From contig JBGZAX010000026.1 of assembly GCA_041844335.1 (NCBI GenBank), positions 1 to 16,025 of the forward strand: a stretch of 16,025 nucleotides of DNA, given 5' to 3'. Source of the DNA: CAUUFM01 sp041844335. Its GTDB lineage: Bacteria > Bacillota > Clostridia > Lachnospirales > Lachnospiraceae. The notes beneath the pieces are model-generated. The model made no database searches and was not told the origin of the DNA. It saw nothing but the letters and a program-made list of their open reading frames with translations. Both the position numbers and the translations under genes were made by a program. This document shows positions 1 to 6,541 of the stretch, one piece after another (the first letter of the stretch is position 1; the number at the start of each line of letters is the position of its first letter).

Positions 1-182
1 AGTGTCATATTTATTTTTAATGGTGAAAACACCTCAAGTGAGGGGTCGAGCTTTTCCTTTAATGCTTTTATATTTAAGGAGGACTGATTTATGGCAGAGT
101 TATTAGCATCTATTCTATCGTTTAAATCTTTTAAGCGGATTTCCATATCCTTTAGAGCCTCTGAAAAATAATTTTCTATCAT
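1..182 (-). CDS. Small coiled-coil protein of unknown function, N-terminal part only
   Basis: The reading frame starts at the ATG complementary to 180-182 and stays open to the left edge, giving 60 residues (MIENYFSEALKDMEIRLKDL...). A strong SD (AAAGGAGG, four bases before ATG) supports the start. The first 50 residues are rich in charged residues and Leu/Ile with heptad-like spacing and look like a coiled coil. They are followed by a less helical stretch around LDPSLEVFSPL. There is no signal peptide or membrane segment. I do not recognise the family. It lies directly downstream of tRNA-Arg on the same strand, with a hairpin terminator between them and only about 30 bases between that hairpin and the ATG. 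Confidence 0.7.
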   Translation of the reverse strand, partial: MIENYFSEALKDMEIRLKDLNDRIDANNSAINQSSLNIKALKEKLDPSLEVFSPLKINMT

Positions 183-212
183 AAGTCCTCCTTTAAAAAC
201 CCTAAATATCAC

Positions 213-238
213 AAAAGGAGAGCTGGAATGCTCTCCTT
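213..238 (-). terminator. Intrinsic terminator after tRNA-Arg
   Basis: A perfect 9-bp stem (AAGGAGAGC / GCTCTCCTT, 215-223 with 230-238) encloses a 6-base loop. On the minus strand it is followed by a short U-run (CTTTTGTG). It sits 12 bases past the 3' end of the tRNA, so it most simply ends the tRNA transcript. The tail is short, so some read-through into the next gene is possible. Confidence 0.75.
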
Positions 239-250
239 ATTAAATTTCAG

Positions 251-324
251 CGTGTGTGACACGATTCGAACGCGCGACCTTCTGGTCCGTAGCCAGACGC
301 TCTATCCAGCTGAGCTACACACAC
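251..324 (-). tRNA. tRNA-Arg (anticodon ACG)
   Basis: A full cloverleaf can be folded by eye. The acceptor stem is GTGTGTG/CACACAC (318-324 with 252-258). The D arm is GCTC...GAGC, the anticodon stem is TCTGG/CCAGA with loop CTACGGA, and the T arm carries TTCGAAT. The anticodon ACG (complement of 288-290) reads CGN arginine codons once A34 is deaminated to inosine. The discriminator base is G and no CCA is encoded, so CCA must be added after transcription. Confidence 0.95.
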
Positions 325-359
325 ATTGTGCAACAAATTCATTCTTACACGCACGAATT

Positions 360-388
360 ATAATACAATGAAATATTTAGATTGTCAA
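360..388 (-). promoter_or_regulatory. Sigma-A promoter of tRNA-Arg
   Basis: On the minus strand a perfect -35 TTGACA (383-388) is followed after 17 bases by a -10 TATTAT (360-365). This lies about 35 bases upstream of the mature tRNA 5' end, leaving a short leader to be removed by RNase P. Confidence 0.8.
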
Positions 389-552
389 GCACACATTTTC
401 AGGGATTTTGTGTATTTCATCATCTAAGAGAGGTCCGCCATTTATAAGATATTTATGATAGGGTGTAAGGTGGCATAATTTTGTGCAGATTTTTATAATT
501 TGATTTCACACAAATTTCATAAATATCATATTTTTTTGTGTTAGAATAAATA

Positions 553-581
553 TTGTTTTTTGATTAAATTTAGACTATATT
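553..581 (+). promoter_or_regulatory. Possible promoter for the GH114-like gene
   Basis: TTGTTT (553-558) and TATATT (576-581) are separated by 17 bases. The -35 matches only partly, the -10 well. The predicted start near 588 would give a leader of about 20 bases. The rest of 389-606 is AT-rich with no gene; it holds one 10-bp inverted repeat (GATATTTATG near 448 and its complement near 518) of unclear meaning. Confidence 0.4.
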
Positions 582-606
582 TCGGATTGAGGGTTATAAA
601 AAACAG

Positions 607-1413
607 ATGAAAAAATTATTTATATCATTTTACCTATTTATCTTATTTGCCTTATTTGTCAATGTTGTTTTCGCCAAGGATTACCATGTAATGATAGGAG
701 CGGATAGAAAGGCTGTACTTGAAAGCAAGGACAACAATGTTTTGGTGGTGGACGCTTATTACTTATCAAAGAGTGATGTAAAAAAGCTGCATAATAATAG
801 GAATAAAGAAGTGCTGTCATACCTTAATATCGGATCCGTTGAGGAATTTAGAAATGATTTTAAGTCTTATAAAGATATCATTTTATCTCCATATGAGAAC
901 TGGGATGAGGAATATTGGGTTGACATAGCTGCCGATAAATGGCAGAAAAGAATAGCTGATATGGCTTATGAGCTTAACGAAAAAGGCATAGACGGGTTTT
1001 TCTTAGATAATGCCGATGTTTATTATCATTATAACAGCGATAAAGTCTATAACGCTATTATTGCCATATTGAAGGAATTGAAGCAATATGACAAGAAAGT
1101 GATAATAAACGGGGGCGATGAATTTATAAAAGAGTTTATCAATAGAAAAGAAGATATTTCTTTAGTTTACGGTATTAATCAAGAGAGTGTATTAACTAAG
1201 ATTGATTTTGAAAATAACGGATTTTCGGCACAGGACAGGGATACAAAAAAGTATTTCAAAAACTACTTAAGTCTATGCAAGAGATACGGACTTAAGGTCT
1301 TTGTGCTTGAATATATGAAAGATAATAAAAAAATAAACAATGTCATAAAAAGCTTTTGTGATAAGAACGGATACAGGTATATGATTTCCGATAGATTAGA
1401 GCTTGACAGATGA
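607..1413 (+). CDS. Secreted GH114 / TM1410-like glycoside hydrolase-type protein
   Basis: The protein has 268 residues. Residues 1-23 form a typical Sec signal peptide (MKKLF, hydrophobic core, ...VVFA|KD) with no lipobox Cys, so it should be exported and soluble. The mature part looks like the GH114 (endo-alpha-1,4-polygalactosaminidase) / TM1410 TIM-barrel family. Visible landmarks are SYLNIGS at 71-77, GIDGFFLDNADVY at 127-139 with acidic D134 and D137, INGGDEF at 167-173 and GINQES at 189-194. Some relatives are misnamed cysteinyl-tRNA synthetase. The family is thought to cleave alpha-1,4-galactosaminoglycan; the substrate here is not known. The SD is poor (GAGGG 13 bases upstream), but no other in-frame start lies nearby. 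It stands alone: no polysaccharide-synthesis genes flank it, and no clear terminator follows. Confidence 0.75.
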   Translation: MKKLFISFYLFILFALFVNVVFAKDYHVMIGADRKAVLESKDNNVLVVDAYYLSKSDVKKLHNNRNKEVLSYLNIGSVEEFRNDFKSYKDIILSPYENWDEEYWVDIAADKWQKRIADMAYELNEKGIDGFFLDNADVYYHYNSDKVYNAIIAILKELKQYDKKVIINGGDEFIKEFINRKEDISLVYGINQESVLTKIDFENNGFSAQDRDTKKYFKNYLSLCKRYGLKVFVLEYMKDNKKINNVIKSFCDKNGYRYMISDRLELDR

Positions 1414-1572
1414 CATTTTATTTTATAAAGCTTCTGTAAATGAACTGTACTTATTGAATTTAGCGGTGTCGTAGTCATGTTCTCTATCTCTCTAAAACAT
1501 TGAACATTGTCTAATAAAATGATCTTAAAAGCAATAAAAAATCATAATGAACAAAAATTTCATTAAAACATA

Positions 1573-1601
1573 TGGACTTTTTTGTGTTGCCAATATATAA
1601 T
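1573..1601 (+). promoter_or_regulatory. Likely promoter of the ABC transporter operon
   Basis: A -35-like TGGACT (1573-1578) and a perfect -10 TATAAT (1596-1601) are 17 bases apart. Transcription would start near 1608 and leave a leader of about 75 bases. Nothing else recognisable lies in the 1414-1681 gap. Confidence 0.5.
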
Positions 1602-1681
1602 TCATATCACGTTGTTGATTAGACTTTGATAATTAAGTAATCTATAAAAGCCTAAATATATTTTTAGAAAGGACAAGGGAA

Positions 1682-3403
1682 TTGATTAGTAAAAGATTGA
1701 TAGGTCTGGTGCCTGAGAGCAAAAGATATATCTTATTAAGTGTAATTATGCAAATACTGTCACTGTTTGCAAATGCAGTATTTATGTATGTTGTGACTGA
1801 TAGTATAGCTGATGCTTTCAGCAGCAGAGGAATAGGTAATAACATATCGGTTTTAATAATGGCTGCTATACTGACTATAGGTATCAGATTTTTATGTAAC
1901 ATAGTAATAAACAGGGTCAGCTTTTTGTCGTCAAGGGCTGTTAAAACCGCCCTTAGAAGTAAGCTTTATAAAAAGCTTATACAGCTGTCTTATAAGTATA
2001 ACGAAAGGTTTACCTTATCGGAGCTTACACAGCTCTCTACGGAGGGCATAGAGCAGCTGGAGATATATTTTGCTGCGTATTTACCGCAGTTTTTCTATTC
2101 TATGACTGCGCCTGTCATATTGTTTGCAATACTGTTTCCTATTCATAGGCTGACAGCTATAGTTTTACTGGTGTGTGTTCCTATGATACCTGTTGCGATA
2201 GCCTTGGTACAGACTGTTGCAAAAAAGCTTTTATCCAAGTATTGGAATAAATATACCTCTCTCGGCAGCAGCTTTTTAGACAATTTGCAGGGTCTTACCA
2301 CACTTAAAATATACAATTCCGATGAATATAAAAATCAGGAGATGAATAAGGAGGCGGAGGAATTTAGAAAAATCACGATGAGGGTATTAAGTATGCAGCT
2401 TAATTCCATTATTATTATGGACTTAATAGCCTACGGCGGAGCGGCTCTTGGAATTTTTACAGCATTAATGGGACTTAAGAGCGGCAGTATATCAATGGCT
2501 CAGTGCTTTTTTATTATACTCATTTCGGCTGATTTTTTTATCCCTATGCGTCAAATGGGTAGCCTTTTTCACGTAGCTATGAACGGAATGGCTGCGAGTA
2601 AAAAGCTGTTTCAAATATTTGAAAGCGATACGGAAGACGAGGATAAAAAACGGGATTTAGCAAATGACAGAGAGATTGTATTAGAAAATCTTTGTTTTTC
2701 CTATGACGGAAAAAAAGAGGTTTTATCAGATCTTAATTTAAGATTTAATGTAGGAAGCTATGCGATAGTAGGAAATAGCGGTTCGGGAAAGTCTACACTG
2801 GCATCTATTTTATCAGGTAAAAATAAGAATTATACCGGTTCTTGCAAAATAGGCGGGACAGAGCTTAGTAATGTTAAAAGCGACTGCCTGCATAAAGCTC
2901 TTGTGTATATAGGGTACGACAGCTTTTTGTTTAAGGGAACCGTTAGAGAAAACCTTAAAATAGCTGATGAAAATGCTGACGACGGTAAAATGTGGGAGGT
3001 TTTAAAAAGAGTAAACCTAAATGGTTTCTTTGAAAGCGAAAACGGTCTTGATACTATGCTTAATGAAAGAGCCTCAAACCTTTCAGGGGGGCAGAGACAA
3101 AGGCTTGCACTTGCTCGTGCACTGTTATTTGATAGCGATATTTATATCTTTGATGAGGCTACTTCAAATATTGATGTAGAGAGCGAAAATTCTATTATGA
3201 GGGAGGCAAGAGAGCTTTCAAAGAGCAAGACTGTGATAATTATTTCCCATAGATTGGCTAATGTGGTCGAATCGGATAAAATATACGTACTTGACAATTC
3301 AAGGCTGGCAGAAGTCGGCACTCATAATGAACTGTTAAAAAACAACGGGCATTATGCAGACCTTTGGGAAACTCAGCAGAGCCTTGAAAGATATGTGGGG
3401 TAA
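1682..3403 (+). CDS. Half-ABC exporter, CydD-like subunit (permease fused to ATPase)
   Basis: The 573-residue protein has a six-helix type 1 exporter membrane domain (about 15-300) and a nucleotide-binding domain (about 335-570). Walker A is GNSGSGKST (364-372), the signature LSGGQ (467-471), Walker B ends in D491-E492, the D-loop is SNID and the switch His is H523. The Q-loop position carries Tyr (IGYDS, Y412) instead of Gln. The start is TTG, chosen because AAAGGA lies 8 bases upstream (1668-1673) and the first ATG is 22 codons further in. The next gene begins 5 bases after the stop, so the two are very probably translated together and form a heterodimer. CydDC-type exporters move thiols or heme-related compounds across the membrane; calling this pair CydDC-like rests on layout and overall look, and the substrate is unknown. 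Confidence 0.85.
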   Translation: MISKRLIGLVPESKRYILLSVIMQILSLFANAVFMYVVTDSIADAFSSRGIGNNISVLIMAAILTIGIRFLCNIVINRVSFLSSRAVKTALRSKLYKKLIQLSYKYNERFTLSELTQLSTEGIEQLEIYFAAYLPQFFYSMTAPVILFAILFPIHRLTAIVLLVCVPMIPVAIALVQTVAKKLLSKYWNKYTSLGSSFLDNLQGLTTLKIYNSDEYKNQEMNKEAEEFRKITMRVLSMQLNSIIIMDLIAYGGAALGIFTALMGLKSGSISMAQCFFIILISADFFIPMRQMGSLFHVAMNGMAASKKLFQIFESDTEDEDKKRDLANDREIVLENLCFSYDGKKEVLSDLNLRFNVGSYAIVGNSGSGKSTLASILSGKNKNYTGSCKIGGTELSNVKSDCLHKALVYIGYDSFLFKGTVRENLKIADENADDGKMWEVLKRVNLNGFFESENGLDTMLNERASNLSGGQRQRLALARALLFDSDIYIFDEATSNIDVESENSIMREARELSKSKTVIIISHRLANVVESDKIYVLDNSRLAEVGTHNELLKNNGHYADLWETQQSLERYVG

Positions 3404-3408
3404 CGGAT

Positions 3409-5076
3409 ATGCAAAACAATAAGAATGATAAACTAAACGGCTTTTTAATAATGGCAAGACTTACGGTTTTAGTAAAGCCTTTGATTATTTATATGTGTCT
3501 GGCTATTATAATGGGGCTAATCGGGCATTTGTGTGCAAGTTTTATTACTGTTTTCGGAAGCTTAGCCGTAATTAAAATAGCAGGAATAGATGTAAGGTTA
3601 TCTTTAAACAGCATATTTATAATAATGTTTGTGATAGCCGTTTTGAGAGGAATATTAAGATATGCGGAGCAAAGCTGTAATCATTTCATTGCTTTTAAGT
3701 TACTTGCAATTATCCGTGATAAGGTGTTTGCGGCGTTAAGGCGCTTAACTCCCGCTAAGCTTGAATGTAGAGACAGAGGGAATCTGATAGCTCTAATAAC
3801 GTCTGATATCGAGCTTTTGGAGGTGTTCTATGCTCATACGATTTCTCCCGTAATCATCGCCATATTATTTGGAACGGCTATGGTAATTTTTATAGGACAT
3901 TTTCATATTATTCTGGGACTTATAGCTCTTTTGGCATATTTAACGGTAGGATTTTTTATGCCGCTTTTTATATCACAAAATAGAGCAGGAGCTGACTTTA
4001 GAAATAAGGCGGGTCTTTTGAGCAGTTATGTATTGGAGGGACTTTACGGTTTCAGAGAGGTTTTGCAGTTCGGTATCGGCAATCAAAGATTGAACGGGAT
4101 CAGGCAAAGAACAGATGAACTGTTATCGGAGGAAGAGGAGCAAAAAAAAGCCACGGGCATAAATACTGCACTTACCAACTCCTTTATATTTTTATTTGAT
4201 ATAGCGATGCTTGTTACAGCTATTGCATTGTATCATAATAAAAGTATAGGCTTTGATGGAGCTGTATTGGCTGTGATGGCACTAATGAGCAGCTTCGGTC
4301 CCTTTGTGGCGCTTGCTATGCTTGGAACCACTCTTACAAATACCTTGGCTTCCGGAAAAAGAGTTCTTGATTTATTGGATGAAGAGCCTATATTGGAGGA
4401 AATAACCGATGGGGTTTGCGTTGAATTTGATGGAGCATTCGCTCGTGCTTTGGAATTTTCTTATGATAATGAGAAAATTTTGGATAAGATTTCCTTAGAT
4501 ATTGAAAAAAATGAAATTGTGGGAATCAGCGGAAAAAGCGGTTCCGGAAAGTCCACATTTCTTAAGCTCCTTATGAGGTTTTGGGAAAGGGATGGAGGAG
4601 AAATCAGTATTTCAGGCACTGATATCAACAGAATAAATACAAAATCATTAAAAAATATCGAAAGTTTTGTAACACAGGATACACATTTGTTTAATGACAC
4701 CATAGCTAATAATATAAAGATCGCAAAGCTTGATGCGACAGATGAGGAAATTATGCTGGCAGCAAAAAAAGCCTCAGTACATAATTTTATAAGCTCTCTT
4801 GAAAAGGGTTATGAAACCCGTGTGTCGGAGCTTGGAGCTAATATATCTGGTGGAGAAAGACAAAGGATAGGTCTTGCCAGAGCATTTTTGCATAATTCAC
4901 CTTTAATGCTGCTCGATGAACCGACAAGTAATCTTGACAGTTTAAATGAGGCAGTCATATTGAAGGCACTAAAAGAAGAAAGAGCTGAAAAAACCGTTGT
5001 TTTGGTGTCGCACAGACAGTCCACTATGAAAATAGTAAACAGAAGCTACAGTATAGAGAACGGACGGGTAAGCTAA
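3409..5076 (+). CDS. Half-ABC exporter, CydC-like partner subunit
   Basis: The protein has 555 residues, with a membrane domain at about 15-315 and an ATPase domain at about 335-550. It carries Walker A GKSGSGKST (375-383), a normal Q-loop (FVTQDTHLF), the signature ISGGE (479-483, with Ile for the usual Leu), Walker B D503-E504 followed by PTSNLD, and switch His H535. Both this subunit and the one upstream therefore keep a catalytic Glu and His, while only this one keeps the Q-loop Gln. It starts 5 bases after the upstream stop, with only a weak SD, which fits translational coupling. It most likely pairs with the upstream half-transporter to form one exporter in the cytoplasmic membrane. Confidence 0.87.
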   Translation: MQNNKNDKLNGFLIMARLTVLVKPLIIYMCLAIIMGLIGHLCASFITVFGSLAVIKIAGIDVRLSLNSIFIIMFVIAVLRGILRYAEQSCNHFIAFKLLAIIRDKVFAALRRLTPAKLECRDRGNLIALITSDIELLEVFYAHTISPVIIAILFGTAMVIFIGHFHIILGLIALLAYLTVGFFMPLFISQNRAGADFRNKAGLLSSYVLEGLYGFREVLQFGIGNQRLNGIRQRTDELLSEEEEQKKATGINTALTNSFIFLFDIAMLVTAIALYHNKSIGFDGAVLAVMALMSSFGPFVALAMLGTTLTNTLASGKRVLDLLDEEPILEEITDGVCVEFDGAFARALEFSYDNEKILDKISLDIEKNEIVGISGKSGSGKSTFLKLLMRFWERDGGEISISGTDINRINTKSLKNIESFVTQDTHLFNDTIANNIKIAKLDATDEEIMLAAKKASVHNFISSLEKGYETRVSELGANISGGERQRIGLARAFLHNSPLMLLDEPTSNLDSLNEAVILKALKEERAEKTVVLVSHRQSTMKIVNRSYSIENGRVS

Positions 5077-5141
5077 GTAGTGTTGACAATGTTAAAAAGC
5101 TTGTTAAAGCATATGATTCTAAGATAAATGAGGAATTTTTA

Positions 5142-5513
5142 ATGAAGAGAATATTTTTTATAGTGATTGGATGTATAAGCTTAGTGCTTGGAGCAGTAGG
5201 GGCGGTTTTGCCTATTTTGCCGTGTTTTCCGTTCTTATTACTGGCTCTTATATGTTTCGGAAAAAGCTCTGAAAGATTGCATAGATGGTTTACAGGCACC
5301 GGATTATATAAAAATAATTTGGAGTCATACGTGAAGGGTGAGGGTATGACAAAGGCTGCCAAAATTAAGATAATGGTTATGGTTACTGTGCTTTTTGCAA
5401 TAGGATTTATTCTTATGAGCAGAATACCTGTAGCCAGAGCGGTAATGGTGGCGGTTTGGTTGATACATATACTCTATTTTACATTTAAGGTAAGGACGGC
5501 GGAACAAAAATAA
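5142..5513 (+). CDS. YbaN/DUF454 family inner membrane protein
   Basis: This 123-residue protein matches the DUF454 (YbaN) pattern: an N-terminal hydrophobic pair rich in Gly/Pro (LVLGAVGAVLPILPCFPFLL), then FGKSSERLHRWF, GLYKNNLESYVKG and a C-terminal two-helix hydrophobic block (about 75-117). The family's function is not established. GAGGA six bases before ATG supports the start. The frame is open for about 20 codons further upstream but contains no start codon there. It follows the ABC pair by 65 bases with no terminator or clear promoter between, so it is probably the third gene of the same operon. A terminator hairpin lies 58 bases after its stop. Confidence 0.8.
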   Translation: MKRIFFIVIGCISLVLGAVGAVLPILPCFPFLLLALICFGKSSERLHRWFTGTGLYKNNLESYVKGEGMTKAAKIKIMVMVTVLFAIGFILMSRIPVARAVMVAVWLIHILYFTFKVRTAEQK

Positions 5514-5570
5514 CCATAGGCCGTAAACTCAAAATAACAGACAATAGGCATCAATAAACTATTCTCAAAC

Positions 5571-5610
5571 AAATTCGTAGGGCGGCTTAAAAGCATCGCC
5601 TTACGAATTT
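5571..5610. terminator. Bidirectional terminator between convergent operons
   Basis: AAATTCGTAGGGCG (5571-5584) pairs with CGCCTTACGAATTT (5597-5610), giving 14 bp with one G-T pair. The 12-base loop contains a further GCTT/AAGC pairing. A T-run follows on the plus strand (TTTTT) and a broken one on the minus strand (TTTGTTT). It lies between the DUF454 gene and the oppositely oriented mntP, so it can serve both. Confidence 0.85.
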
Positions 5611-5637
5611 TTACATTTCGGCGTTATCAGTACATGG

Positions 5638-6186
5638 CTATACAAAGACTGTCTTTATTGCAATTAAAATTAAAATAACCGCCCCGAATATCTCACTTTT
5701 TCCCTTGAAAAACCTATTAAAACCATTTCCTACTATAGATCCTAAAAAGCAGATAACAAAAGTGACTATACCGATTACAGCTGCTGAAAACAAAACATCG
5801 GCATTAAGCAGGGCAAGGCTAACGCCTATCGTAAAAGCATCTATGCTGGTAGCTAAGGCTAAGACCATAAGCTCCTTTAAGGTCAACCCTTCGGTATTTA
5901 CATCGCAGGTACCGCCTTTTTTTATTGCATCAATCAACATCTTCGTTCCCACAAACATAAGGAGTACAAAGGCTATAATTTTATTAAACATCAAAAAACG
6001 TCCTAAATTTTTTCCTAAAAAATAACCTGAAATCGGCATCAAGCTCTGAAATACTCCAAAGAAAAGGGCAATAATAAAGCTGTTTTTCAGACGTTTTTCT
6101 CTAATTGTCATTCCCTTACAAATAGAGATGGCAAAGGCATCCATAGACAATCCCACAGATACTAAAATCAGTTCAAAAATATTCAT
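5638..6186 (-). CDS. mntP: Manganese efflux pump MntP
   Basis: The 182-residue membrane protein of the MntP (former DUF204) family has two homologous halves of about three helices each. Each half begins with an Asp-containing motif: SMDAFAIS with D16 and TSIDAFTIG with D116, the residues needed for transport in characterised MntP. A short hydrophilic loop (about 88-103) separates the halves. It exports Mn2+ from the cytoplasm. The start is the ATG complementary to 6184-6186, five bases after AAAGGAG. An in-frame ATG 21 bases upstream (6205-6207) has no SD and touches the leader terminator, so it is rejected. Expression should rise with Mn2+ through the yybP-ykoY riboswitch in its leader. Confidence 0.95.
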   Translation of the reverse strand: MNIFELILVSVGLSMDAFAISICKGMTIREKRLKNSFIIALFFGVFQSLMPISGYFLGKNLGRFLMFNKIIAFVLLMFVGTKMLIDAIKKGGTCDVNTEGLTLKELMVLALATSIDAFTIGVSLALLNADVLFSAAVIGIVTFVICFLGSIVGNGFNRFFKGKSEIFGAVILILIAIKTVFV

Positions 6187-6190
6187 TTGT

Positions 6191-6198
6191 TCTCCTTT
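6191..6198 (-). promoter_or_regulatory. Ribosome binding site that fixes the mntP start
   Basis: On the minus strand AAAGGAGA is placed four to five bases before the ATG at 6184-6186. It also lies just inside the longer alternative reading frame, which argues against the upstream ATG. Confidence 0.8.
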
Positions 6199-6210
6199 CA
6201 AAGCCATTTA

Positions 6211-6240
6211 AAATAAAAACGGATACCGCTACGGTATCCG
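6211..6240 (-). terminator. Intrinsic terminator of the mntP leader (riboswitch expression platform)
   Basis: On the minus strand CGGATACCG-TAG-CGGTATCCG forms a perfect 9-bp stem with a 3-base loop (6220-6240). TTTTTATTTT follows (6211-6219). It lies between the Mn2+ aptamer and the mntP SD, the usual place for a regulated terminator. Its 5' arm can instead pair with 6273-6282 (see findings). Confidence 0.92.
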
Positions 6241-6283
6241 CCATATACTACAGTGAAACTCAAGTACGGCAAAAACACCGTAA

Positions 6284-6368
6284 ATGAGTCTTGTTATTTA
6301 ATGTAAGCCAGATTTATAAAAATCAGTATGTTGACTTACAACGCTGAATGCGCCAACTACTCCCTCAT
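6284..6368 (-). promoter_or_regulatory. yybP-ykoY Mn2+ riboswitch aptamer
   Basis: Read on the minus strand, the element opens with ATGAGGGAGTAG and closes with AACAAGACTCAT. These are the two conserved internal-loop strands of the yybP-ykoY class (GGGAGTAG and CAAGAC), closed by P1 ATGAG/CTCAT (6364-6368 with 6284-6288). Between them are a small CGC/GCG hairpin and a GTAAG/CTTAC stem. It starts a few bases after the predicted transcription start and precedes a terminator and mntP, a classic target. The class senses Mn2+ and usually turns expression on. Confidence 0.87.
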
Positions 6369-6380
6369 AGGTTGGTATAC

Positions 6381-6409
6381 ATTATAAAGTTTCGAAGCTT
6401 AAATGTCAA
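6381..6409 (-). promoter_or_regulatory. Consensus sigma-A promoter of mntP
   Basis: A perfect -35 TTGACA (6404-6409), a 17-base spacer and a perfect -10 TATAAT (6381-6386) lie on the minus strand. The start should fall near 6374, immediately before the aptamer. Such a strong promoter suggests that control is exerted mainly by the riboswitch. Confidence 0.9.
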
Positions 6410-6541
6410 TGAAAATTTACATTGAAAATCTTCGACAGCAAGTTAATTGCTGATTTTTCGTCATTTTTAATTTTATTCATTATTTCTCTTCGGTTTTCCG
6501 GGTTTCGTTCAAATATGATATTTTCATATAGACTGTTTTTT
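6406..6541 (-). other. Protein-like open frame overlapping and following the protease 3' end
   Basis: In the +1 frame relative to the protease gene, translation is open from the A6 run at 6536-6541 through the protease stop to a TGA at 6406-6408. It reads SLYENIIFERNPENRREIM and continues with NKIKNDEKSAINLLSKIF. The only ATG in the frame is at 6478-6480, which would give a 24-residue peptide with a weak SD. The composition looks coded rather than random. It could be a decayed 3' end of another gene, a frameshifted tail of the protease, or chance. The stop lies inside the mntP -35 box. Confidence 0.25.

Noticed and set aside
91..171. Plus-strand ORF of 26 codons with a perfect AAGGAGG eight bases before ATG, antisense to the partial gene at the left edge
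   Set aside because: The SD-like string falls on codons of the minus-strand gene (Gln-Ser-Ser-Leu). There is no promoter or terminator on the plus strand, and the peptide is short and unrecognised. Chance is likelier.
6187..6207. Longer mntP product starting at the ATG 6205-6207
   Set aside because: No SD precedes that ATG, it touches the U-tail of the leader terminator, and MntP proteins start at MNIFEL-like sequence, which has a good SD.
6434..6450. CAGCAA-GTTAA-TTGCTG hairpin as a terminator of the protease gene
   Set aside because: The stem is only six pairs, and the T-run follows on the plus strand, not on the strand of the protease transcript.
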